Of a stretch of DNA of 64,000 bases, positions 11,911-23,900 are shown in pieces. The stretch lies in the NCBI GenBank assembly GCA_023052935.1, contig CM041292.1:78873669-78937668 (forward strand), written 5' to 3'. Origin of the DNA: Piezodorus guildinii (lineage: Eukaryota > Arthropoda > Insecta > Hemiptera > Pentatomidae). Position numbers and translations under genes: made by a program. Positions within the stretch are counted from its first letter, which is position 1, and each line of letters opens with the position of its first letter. The notes beneath the pieces were generated by a model. It had not been told where the DNA came from and ran no database searches. It worked only from the letters and a program-made list of their open reading frames with translations.

Positions 11911-11960
11911 TATTTAGTAATTTAACGTCACTTTATGCTACCGTAGCTAATCGGACTATC
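11911..11960 (-). repeat. SINE family A, 3'-end fragment
   Basis: TTTAACGTCACTTTATGCTA followed by CGTAGCTAATCGGACTATC is the reverse complement of the last ~45 bases of SINE A. The body is absent. Confidence 0.55.
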
Positions 11961-12737
11961 TTCAGTTATTTTTGAAGATACAGGAAAATATGTAGAGAGT
12001 TTTAGAATCACTGAAGCACGATACAAAAAATAAAAATAAATGTTGATCTACATATTCCTACAAAATGAAAAAGAATAATTGAAAGTGGCTTAGAACAAGC
12101 AGAGATATTGCGTTTTAAATTAGTAGCAGAGATATTCCATTTTCCTTTGAATTGTTTATTGCTTTTCATATGAGTTAATTGCTTATAAACAGTTATACCC
12201 TAATATAGTTATTTCGAAATAATAAACTATTGTGTAATAATTTGTAGCGTTTTTATTTATTTATTTTTATGAACCAAATGGGACTGCGATGCGAGAATCA
12301 ATCTACAACAGACATAACTAAAAGTAAAATATGAACAAAGCGGTTGAATCCGGATTCAGTAGTTCGGATTTGTGTGTTTCATCCCACCATTCGAAATCTC
12401 ACGAATTAATCAATTTTTTTCTCAGAACATGAGCAGTACTTTTTTTATTTCCAAGATTAGAAATCAAGAAATCTGACATTTGTTTAAGACACAACTCCCG
12501 AATGGTCAGAGGATTGCTCATCAACAGAAAACTAAAGTCACGGGCAAACATTAAAACACAAACCCAAGATGGAAAGTCATTGTTTGAGCACGCGCAGAAA
12601 AATAACCTGATCAGTCAAGTCTAGGAGAGGATCTGGATATGAACCTATTGTAACGGAGATTCTTAAAAAAAAATGTTAATTTTTAGATTGATTACTTTGA
12701 AAATATTGGATGTGTGCCAGTGTTCCTAAGACATTAT

Positions 12738-12955
12738 ATTTGATATATCTATATCTATCTATCTGTGGGACTATACCCCTCACTTTTTCCATTGTTACTA
12801 GTTTTAATAATTATTCCTTTTATATTAAAAAACCATGTATGGCTCACGCAACCAATCTGGAAATAAAGAAATTTAAAAAATATCTATCTGTCTGTCTATC
12901 TGCCTGCCTACCTGCCTGTCTGTCTGTGTGTCTGTCCGTGGGTTTGTGTGTGTGT
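12738..12955. repeat. TATC and CTGT/CTGC tetranucleotide microsatellites
   Basis: A short TATC-type run lies at about 12740-12768, and a longer CTAT/CTGT/CTGC/TGTG run at about 12880-12952. The open frame across it (Leu/Ser/Cys-rich) is a by-product of the repeat. Confidence 0.75.
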
Positions 12956-13954
12956 GAACTATTTTCAATTTATTTATTTTTAATTTTATATCCTAATGAA
13001 TAAGCTCTTCTTTGGCGCAGTCTGGTTCGCTGTTGCGGGCGTTACTGATGAGACTGCAGCTTATTTATATAAATATAAACTTGTATTCATCGTCCAGGCC
13101 CGAGCTCATCGTATTATTTTCTCTCAAGCCCAAAGCTGATGAGGCTTTGCTAATATAATTATGTTAGAATAAGGAGAGTGAAGTAAGTGTCACGTCTAGC
13201 CGTTGCCCTCGATCAGAGCCCTATTAGTGGACCAGTGAATTTTCGTATATAATTATACGACGTGCTTAAATCAATATTAAAAAAAAAAAAGAGGAGGATC
13301 TAAATGGTACTTCAGCTTATTTCAAGAACTTTTAGATGTAGGCTATTCCCTTATTGATTATAATTGATAACAGTGCTTGCCACTTCAGTAGAACTATAAA
13401 AAAATTATTCGACTCACAAGGCGCTTTTCACAGCCTTTCACTTGACACACGAACAGACCACCAAAGGATGGTTAAATGTAGTAGGGAACTGAAAAATTAA
13501 ATATAGTTGTCTTTAAATAAAACGAACAGCACCTCTCCAGAAAGGCTGTTGGTAAAAAAATGGGATACTTTGGTCACTGACGGTGATAATCTTGAAGCAG
13601 CACCGCATCCATGAGGCCATCTACTTACAGTCAACTATTTCGCGACAAGACGAAGTATGATAACCATGAAAAAGTTTTCCCCCCTAGATAACACCTTACA
13701 GAACTAAAGGCTAAAGTTCACAGAAGCTCGTCTTTACTGACAATTGTTTCGTAAATCAGTTAAAATAACAAGGGGGATCAATAGCAGTCGTCAGAATATT
13801 TTACAGAAACAAAGCGATCAGTAAGAGTATCTGTAAAGTGAAGTATTTCCATAAAACACAAGCGTATGACGAATGGGATGGGGTAGATGAGTAGGTTAGC
13901 GCGCTTAGGAAACCAGATGAGCAAAATTTTAGAAGAAAATAATTACGAATTCAC

Positions 13955-14085
13955 GTACTCAGTGCTGGGGAAGTTAAGAGGGAGCTTTTAACTTGCTAAT
14001 AATTTCCTGTTCTCACCTCCTGGCCCATGAAACCTCCGTATAGCCAACAAAGGCGAGGTAGGGGTGGAAAAAAAAGTGTAGGGAA
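13955..14085 (+). repeat. SINE family C, diverged 3' portion
   Basis: From GTGCTGGGGAAG to GCGAGGTAGGGGTGGAAAAA this matches, with gaps, the minus-strand reading of 9343-9552, including the final GAGGTAGGGG plus A-run. The tRNA-like 5' part is not recognisable. Confidence 0.5.
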
Positions 14086-14921
14086 ATTATTTTTATTATA
14101 ATGGTTTCTGCTACTGCATCTCTTCCAATACGGTTTTCTCCATTTGCTGGTGATCCCTATCTCCGCAGTCTTGCTGTGTAAGACCTCTAGCTACTATTTT
14201 TCTATTTACCATTTGCAAGGTCTTTCTCGCCTTCGTCTTTTCTCTGGACACAATTCAATATCGATAAATTAGCTGTGGCTAATATTCATGCATTTCTTCT
14301 TTTATTTCTTCGTGTGTATTCGCGTAGTAAAGAATTTTACAAAACGAAAACTATTTTACTAGCAATTTATTAGAAAGTTATCCCTTAATAACAATAGGCT
14401 TATCGCATTCTTTAACAATGAAAATATTTATAAAATAAATATAAGAGAAACATAAGAGCATATGTCTGCATAAGCCTCAGGTATACATATGACCTTCTGT
14501 TCCTCAGATTATCCCTTTTGAAGTAGTCGGAATTCTATTTTTAAATTTTAAGTAACAAACAATACAAAAATCAAATATTTTAAACAAGTAGTAATTGAAC
14601 AGTTGAATTTAAAGTTTCTTAATCTTGAAAAAATCTGGTATATCAAGCATTACAGTTGATAAACAAATTGATTTTTTTTTCTTAATCAAATCAATGAATA
14701 ATCAGTGAGCACTATTTTTAGGTTAAACAACATATGAAATTTAAAACAATGTGGTAAAAAGTAGTTCACTATCTACTCAGATTTCTGTAAACGACTCGTG
14801 TGTGATCGATGCCGTCCTTTTGCTAGAAAACAGAATCCAATTACATGTGATGTTTTAGACTAGGAACTCCATAACAATTTTTGTACATATGTCAGTTTAT
14901 TTTTTTTACCAATTGTAAATC

Positions 14922-17900
14922 ATGGAAGATATTTTACGAAAACTTATGTCAAATGACAGTGAATCCGTCAGGGAGGTAATGAAAACGTGACTAGATTTTG
15001 AGCAACCTGTGTTGTTCTTCCCAGTTGCTATAATTAAATTGATTCACTTTTTGTTTTAATTATTTGATAATTATGCTTATAAGTTTCAAAATAATTTTCT
15101 TTTTTTTGTTTGTTTTATCAAATTTTATTGTTGCTAATTAATTTTGTAATTTTTGAAGGGAACTGTACAACTGAAAGAAGAAGTTAACAATCCAGAATCA
15201 ATAGGAATTTTATGTAAGCTATTAAGCTTACACCAAGATGCAGACATCAGGCAGTTTGCTGCTGTAATTCTTAAGAAAAGATTTTCAAAAAAAATTAAAT
15301 GGACTACAGTTGATCCACAATTAAAAGCCGAGTATGTATTACGTTTGCTTAGAGCTTTTAATTATTTTTTATTGGAATGTGTGGAGAGAAATAGATGTTG
15401 ATGAAGAAACCAAAAACACTAAAAAACATTAACGATTGTGACTAGAAATCTAAGAAATCTAAGAAATCTAGAAATCTCAATAATTGTCTTTAAAAGTTGT
15501 TGGCATTAATAATTTCCATAAGTTGGTCAATTCTAATGTATGTGTATTGTACGAAAATTGTTTAATAGCTTAAAATGTTTTAGAATGTTTTAGCCCTACA
15601 GACTCTTGACTATGCAATGTAACCTCCTAGGAGATCACACTGCTATTCAGGATGATAGTTGTAGGTATGGTCATCACTACATTTCTCGCTTATTTTTGTG
15701 ATTGACCACCATTTGACTGACCGCTTCACATACTCAGAGGCTGTTTGTGGGTGAATCTCCTTTTAATTATATGCTTAAAATAGTCTGATTGGAATGGTAG
15801 TCTCAAAGTAACAAACATACTGTAGCTAAACAGCCAGGGGCTCTCTAGAATTTAAATTGAGAATCTCTCAATGTATATTTACGATATTGAGGATTTTTAA
15901 AGACATATTTTGAAATCTCCTCCCACAACTAATTCAAAGAAACGTTTCATGGGCTCCTGAGAATCTTCTTAGGGTTTTGGAAATACTTTTGATAAGGTTG
16001 CTCTAAATCTCTAATTATATGAAATATAATTTAGTAATCAAATTACTTTTATAACTTTATATTCAGAAAGTGATAATGTTCAACTTAATTCGAGAAAGAT
16101 AATGCAATTACTTTTCTTATTCGTGGCATCTTTTAATATTGTGTCAATAATTCTTGTGTTGACATCCATTCCCAGAAGGCCTTTTACAAAATTACTTCAA
16201 TTTTCTACTGAAGGTGATCCTTCATAATTTTTTTATTTGCTGTATACATGGCAGTAAAGACAGAACTATGTAACCAGCGACTATCCGTGATGAATGTTCC
16301 CTCCCAACTGATGTTTTCACATCGTGTTGGGCAACATGATTTGTCCAATCAAGTTGTAGCAGTATGGGGGCTTTAAGTTTTTCACAGAGGAACTAATAGT
16401 TGGTCATTTATGGACAAATATGAAAAGATAGAATTGGATCTGAGGAGGTGATCAGAACCATAACAATGGCCTTAGTTTTCATAGTGTTTAACACTAGCTT
16501 ATTATTACTGCTCTGTCTACCTTAACAAATGTAATGTGTTTTTTTATTAATTAATAATTATTATTAATTAAAAAAAATATTACTGTGTCATTAGTGAAAT
16601 TAATTTCTATGGAACAAGATGGTATTGTATTCTTTCCCTAAATTCAAAATCTTTTTGACTTATGGGCAAAAGGAAACAGGTACCAATGCTTCTTGACTTC
16701 AATAAAGCCTTTGACTCCTTAATCAGAAAATTATTTTAAAATATTTCAAATTATAAAAATATATATATTTTTATGCTGTAGTTAAATCAAAAAGCACGAA
16801 GGAGGATTTATAAACACCTTGATTATTTGTTTAAACGGATTGCTGAAGCTGATCCTTAAAGCCATCAATTAAATTGGTTTCGGCTGAGAAAGGAGCGATA
16901 ATACTGTCTGTAGCGACAGCGCCTGTTTGTATTATGTTAAATCGTTTGAGATAATGTTTTGTGTTTCCGTGTTCTGTGATTAGTTGTGTTAGTTTATAAT
17001 CATTACTGTGTACAGATGCATAGTCTTGTAATGTTATATTAGGTATAAATCAGTGTAAACTTGTAGACTTGGTAGAGGTCACCCACATCTGGTCCCATCT
17101 TGCAACAAAATCAGATGTCATGTCCCTCCTGACATAGGATAGAGGTGCTTTATCGTAGAAAGGTAACATATTACTGGAAGCAGCCTCTTTGGCTAGTAGA
17201 TCTACCAACAAAACGTATTACATCTTAAACAGATGGGGAAAAAAGTAACTCTAAAGTGGGTAAAGGCGCATGCCGGGATCGAGGGTAACGAACGGGTAGA
17301 TCTACTAGCCAAAGAGGCTGCTTCCAGTAATATGTTACCTTTCTACGATAAAGCACCTCTATCCTATGTCAGGAGGGACATGACATAGGATAGAGGTGCT
17401 TTATCGTAGAAAGGTAACATATTACTGGAAGCAGCCTCTTTGGCTAGTTGATCTACCCGTTCGTTACCCTCGATCCCGGCATGCGCCTTTACCCACTTTA
17501 GAGTTACTTTTTTCCCCATCTGTTTAAGATGTAATACGTTTTGCCTAATTTGGTCTGTCAAATAGTCATGTATTTGTACATTGTTGATAGAGTCAATTAA
17601 AGTTTTGTTGTCTGTATGTATAGTGATACATTCGTTGGTTTGCCTGGGTTCATTTGTCATATACTCAGTCACTTTCAATACAGCGATATACATATATTAT
17701 GTATATATATGGATTTACATATACTAGATAATGTTCATGTTTGACGTATTTATACATCCCACCCGGTTAACAGGTTAAAAATAATAAGTACAATATTTAT
17801 ATAATATGATAATATAGTTATATTGTTTTGTTTTTTCTTTAATCAATTATTTCATTTTTTAAAATTTAGTATTATCCATTTATTTATTGTTTTTTTGTTT

Positions 17901-20900
17901 TTTTTTATGCCCATAAAAAATACTCTGAAAACACTTCGTACATTAACATTTTGAAAATATATACATGTACACATGCTTCCTATTGGATATCATAGATGTG
18001 ATGGTGGATGATAAATTGGGAGTCAAGTATTATGGACTACTAAGGTTGGCGGAAAATATATTTCCTCCAGCCTTGCTATATCTAATATCCAACTGTCCAA
18101 AAAGCTTCTTGTCGAATTAGGCACAGTTCCTCACGCTCCGAATCCAAGGCCATTTTTGTTGAATCCAAAGCTCTGGTGGAACTTTTTCTGGAGGAAATGG
18201 TTTACAATCATCATACATTTCCTCCTTTTCCTTTTTCACCTTACTTGGCTGATTGAGGTTATTATTCTTGTAACTTATCTTAGGATTCAGAATGATTGCT
18301 GAATTTCCTGTGTTAGGAAAAGCTACAATGTCAGCATATCGTGTGGATCCATCAAAATCTATGCAATAGACCTCATTGAAACCGGCTAAGTTTCTCTATC
18401 ATTTTACTCGGTGGTGACAGTGTATTATGAGGACAGAGTTATTAGGACATTTTCCTAGCATGTGTGGTGGAGTTTCAGGCTCTGTGATGCATTTGGTACT
18501 GAGGAACCCTTTCCTCAGACTCCACACAGGATTGCAGTATTGATTTTAAGCTTAAGTGCATTAGACCATTCAGAACCAGACTGCTCATATATGTATTTAT
18601 TTGTTTTCTGGTTCTCTTCAAAATGGCAAAAACCAATTCTCTGCCATCTACAGCTGGTCCAATCTGGTCTCCAAGAGTTTTCTCGTAGGGACTGCTTTAG
18701 AGTTATCATACTCTGGTGCCCCTGATCAACCTCCAATCTCTCAGCACATTCAGTAACCTCAGTTAAATAATCAGAACATTAGACAGTAGTGGACCAGTGT
18801 TGTAGAAGAGCCTCCCATTGGCAGTGGATCAGTTCAGGAAGCATACGAAATTGCCATGGAGTTGTTCACTGGGAGTTTGATGATAGTATTGACTTTCCTG
18901 TGAATCATGGTGTCATTACTGGGACGCAGCTTTGTGGGGGTGCTGTTGTAGATAGGAAAGAAGTAAGACCCAGGAACAGGTACTATGTTTTCCTTTTGCT
19001 CAGTCTTAGGGTAACAGGCTTATACAAGTTTCCATTAAGCTTTGCCACTGAATCTTCATTGAAGCTCTTTTTTTTCCTTTTTTTTAATTCTTCAATTCTA
19101 TGCTTTATAATTTTTCATGATAATAGTTATTTTTGTTTATTTGATTTTAAAAAATTCAATTTCTTTACAGGATTAAAGCTGGGCTTTTGCAAACATTCAT
19201 CAATGAACCAGAAAAAAATGTGAAGAATTGTATTGCATATCTCATCGGTATTATATTGAAACATGATTATCCAGAATGGCAAGAACTCATGAGTTTTCTT
19301 CAGCAAGCTATGACTAGTGAAAACACCAATGATAGAGAAGTAATTTAGAATTTTCGTTATTTAGAATTTAATATGTATTTATCACCCTGTAAAATTTCCT
19401 ATGTAAATTGACTTACACTTCAGAATGAGTAGTAGGTTTTTTAGGTAACAGGTAGATTTTAGGAAGTAGGTTAGCTCATGATTATTATAAAATTATATTT
19501 ATATTTTTAGAGCTTATTTTGAACTATACCAATGTTCGTTCCTGGAAAAGCCCTTCTCTTCTAATGCTCTAGTGAGGTGCATTCATTGCTCCACAAAAAG
19601 TCTCAGAATAGGAATTGTAGGGACATTTATTTGACAACTGTTATGGTTATGATGAATAATGAGATAAGCCCTCAGGTGTTGGTTGGATTGTCAAATCCTT
19701 TTGAAAAAAAAAAATAATATCATGGTTCTTTCCGTGGATCCAAGGCCTCCATGCTTGTATGAAAATGAGGTTTGTAATTTAGACTTATAGCAGAATGCTA
19801 CAAATATGAGGGAAAAAATCGTTGAAACTAGATTGAAGATTGTCTAGGGTCTCTCTAAGAAGACCACAGGAAAATTGTTTAGACAAAAAAAAAAAATTAT
19901 TATTTTATCGGCATCATATTTTTGTTATATATTCACACTTACATGTAAATTTTTTATTTTTATTTTTTTGTTTGTCACGAAACGGACTTTAAGACCACAC
20001 GAATATCATTATTTTTTTTGCTTCTTCATTTTCGCCTTTCTCTTCTCTATCATTCTTCTTCTTATCATTTCTGCATGTTTTTGCTTCCTTTCTTCCGACC
20101 ACGCAGTACCTTTCTGTTTTCTTTATTTCCCGCTAGAACCCTGATCTCTTTCAATTTCTTTGCATATTGCTCTCTGTCCAGGCAGTGCTTGTCCGTTATT
20201 TTTAATTTGTCCTTCTCCTCTCTCATTTGCCTTATGTATCCTCCCACGCTCTTGTATTCACGGATTCGGTCAAAGATCCTCTTGTTCAGTCTCCCTTGGT
20301 CCATTCTTACCATGTGCCCAAAGAATCTTGGTCTTCTGATTGTTATCTCGGTTTCCAGATCTTCGATTTCCTGGTTCGGTCTCAACCTATAGCCTTCCTG
20401 TGTTTTTTTGGACCCATAGATTCTCCTCAGGACCCTTCTCTCTATTTCCAGTAATTTTTCTAGGCTAGGTGATGATCAGACATGATGTTTCCATCCCATA
20501 CAAAATTACTGGTTTTATCACCGTATTGTAGTGCCTGATTTTTGCGTTAGAGGATAGAATCTTCTTATTGTAAATGTTGCCTGTTGCAAAGCTTAACCTT
20601 TCCAACTTTGTGATTCTCTCTTTCATGCTTTCCTTCTCCTGACTGTTATTGCTTATTGTTTCTCCCAGATACTTAAATTTAAATTAAATTTTTTTATTTT
20701 GTTAATTATGGAATGTATTCGTTTTAAAATTATCCTTTAACTAACTTTATGTTTAGTGAAAATATTGCATTGGAAATACTCAGTTTAAAAAATGTTTTTT
20801 TAGTTGGGCTACTATATGCTGTCCATTCTTACTGAGTCTTGTCCAGATGAAATGCAAGCCCATGCTCCGTCTTTTTGCATGCACTTTTCCACCGCATTAT

Positions 20901-23900
20901 CAAATATGACAGATAAAGCATCACCAGTTGGATATTTTATGATGATTTGCCTGACACACATGTGCCCATCTTTATCTTCCAGTAAACAGGTAAATTTAGA
21001 TAATTTAGCTTTTTAGAGGATTTTAAGAGAAATAAATGAAATAGAAAATCTTCAATTTAAATCACCATTCATTATAATTTGCTTATTTTATGTCAAAAAC
21101 AAATATATTTTGTGTACTATTAAAATTGAATTAGTTAAAAAGACATTTCTCTCTTTCATATTTAAGGGAGATGGTCAAATTAAATAACTGCAGATATTTA
21201 AAAATGATGAAAAATGTTAAATTTAAAATAGGTGACCTTATATACTTAGTAAAGAATGACATAGAATGGTATTTATGAATGTTTTTCAATAATAGTTTAT
21301 ATTGTTTTGGAAATTCTTTATGAAGGATTAAATAAGATTTGGATGGTCAGTATTTTTATTTTATTTTGTATTTTTATACTTCATTATGCCTGTGTTAAAA
21401 TAGTTTTCTAGTTTGTGTTTGATTGTGTCATATAATGTTTTGTACTAAATGTTGATATTAAGTTAACTTTTTTAATCTACAGTTGATGAATATCTACAAT
21501 GAGATCATTCCTAAGACCTATGAAGTTATTCAAGCATTAGCTGAAAAGAGACCTGACCGAGCTTGTGAAGCGCTGGATCTTTTTTATGAATTAACTTCTG
21601 AGAAAGAAAGTCTTTCTTTGATTACACCAAGGATTAAGGCAATCATAAACCTTTGTTTAGATCTCACTCAAAAGTCAAAAAGTGAAGATCTACAAATTAA
21701 AGCATTGAATTTTATTGCAACTTTTTCTATGGTTAAAGCTAAGGTATTATTTTTATGATTTTCATTTACTGTTTTTAAAATAGTTCGTTTTTAATGCATT
21801 ATGCTTTCCTATTTCAGCTTTTATTCAAAGATGGGTTAATGAATACAATTCTTTCGGTTCTGTTTGCCATAATGAAAGCTCCTCCAATAGATGATGAAGA
21901 TGAACAATATTTTAGCGCTGATACGAGCGAAGATACCCTCCTAACCTGCGCTTGTGAAACTTTAGATGTAATAGCTATCAATGCTGACCCAAAGAAGGTT
22001 ATGGTGCCAGTTGTAAGTAAAAATGACTAATAATATTGTTAAAAGTTGCCAGATTTGTGATTTGTGAAATATCCCAGATCTTTCTAGGTACTATACTTAA
22101 CTAATGGTATTAGTAGTCTTATTTAGTTCTTTTTATTATCATAATTAATACATAATTATGTTTATTACATATCAGTAATAAACATAAGTAAAACTTATTT
22201 CTATTTTAATTAAATTATAGCCTATGTTTTGCAGCCATGAATCAGCACTTAGTAGGACAATCTCACATTATTTTCTTGATAGTCCTTAGGACTTCATTAA
22301 ATGTCGAACTTCAAAATAAAATTATATCCCAGCATTTATTGCGTGTTCATTTCAGTACTTAAGTATGTCATTTTTATCCATTACTATGGAGTCAGATATT
22401 ATAAATGCTTGGACACTTTAAAACTGCGTTCCAACTACTATAATATTCAACCTTATTAATATTCTCCAATTCCCCTCGCCATGTAGTCCATGAGTCTTAT
22501 GTTAATGGCTGTATAGCACTCAAAATGTGTAATTGTGAAGGGTAATTATTGTTTATTTATCAGGCACAAGAATGCCACTTTCAATGCCAATCCATAGTGA
22601 TGTTTTCCTCCACCCATATGTCCATCCCACCACCTATTTCTGGAGCTTTATAGCACTAGAGCATAAAAAGACTATTTATATTATTTTCTCATTAATTCAG
22701 GTCGTTTTTTTGTTGTTGTTTTTTGGGTAATTATTCCGAAGTGTCACTTTTCTTATCAGTGGCCATGTTTATGGTTATCCAGAGTGCTAATCTTGAGCTT
22801 AGGTGCCTTCCACCCGACTTTTGGCGCTAAATTCTCTAGCCCTCACGTCTTTAGAAATATAGGTTAGGATATTTATCCGAGGTGTCTTCCACCTGACTTT
22901 CGGCGGCAAAATTTCAAATTCAAAATACTTATTACAACCCCGTTCTTCCAAATACTTATCTTTATTTATCAAATAACTTTCGAAATAATGGCAGGAAATT
23001 TAACATAGAAATGCATACATTTATTTATTATTTATATCGAAGACTTCAATTTTATTTACTTAATAGAAACTTTCAATTTCAATTTTATTGAATTTAATAT
23101 GTGTTTTAATAATGGTTATAATAAATTATTAATTATTCATAGGTGAAATAATCCGGAGTCAGTCGTTTTATAAATATTTGAATTATGCCTATTTTAATTA
23201 TTTTTAGCAAAATTGAAATATTTAGAAAACGACTGGCCCCTGATTATTTCACCTATGAATAATTAATAATTTATTATAACCATTATTAAAACATGTATTA
23301 TTAAATTCAATAAAATTGAAATTGAAAGTTTCTATTAAGTAAATAAAATTGAAGTCTTCGATATAAGTAATAAATAAATGTATGCAATTCTAAGTTCAAT
23401 TTCCAAGTTCAAAGATAAGTATTTGGAAGAACGGGGTTATAATAAGTATTTTGAATTTGAATTTTTGCCGCCGAAAGTCGGGTGGAAGACACCTCGGATA
23501 AATATCCTAACCTATATTTCTAAAGACGTGAGGGCTAGAGAATTTAGCGCCAAAAGCCGGGTGGAAGACAACTAAGCTCAACTATATCACTCTGGATAAC
23601 CATAAACATGGCCACTGATAAGAGAAGTGACACTTTGGAATAATTACCGTTTTTTGCACTTGCAGGCCTTATTATTAAAGACAAGATAGGGTGAAAATAA
23701 AATAAAAATGCTTAGTATATCATGATATGGACAACACAAACCGTAAAAAAGAACGCCAAGGTACCCATGATGGATCTTGTAAGATTCTTAAGGAAGAAGA
23801 AATAAAATAATGGGAAGATAGGTTATGATATGACTGGGAGTCGCAATCTAAAGGGAGTTCATCATGTTCTACCAACTGTAAGCCTTGTTTCTTGGTTTGC

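Larger units (their letters stand above)
11013..14921. other. Intergenic region between divergent OXA1L and IPO4
   Basis: The two genes point away from each other, so both promoters should fall in this 3.9 kb. No convincing TATA box or initiator was found at either end. It holds the 37-bp palindrome (11468), a SINE A fragment (11911-11960, minus), tetranucleotide microsatellites (12738-12955) and a SINE C fragment (13955-14085). The rest (about 11510-11900, 11965-12735, 13000-13950, 14090-14900) is AT-rich with nothing recognised; 13010-13250 is less AT-rich than its surroundings but has no frame I trust. Confidence 0.6.

Noticed and set aside
12710..13003. 97-codon open frame rich in Ser, Cys and Leu
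   Set aside because: Produced by TATC and CTGT/CTGC microsatellite sequence.
18789..19223. 144-codon plus-strand frame overlapping IPO4 exon 3
   Set aside because: It is in a different frame from the importin exon, ends in low-complexity Phe-rich sequence and shows no family signature.
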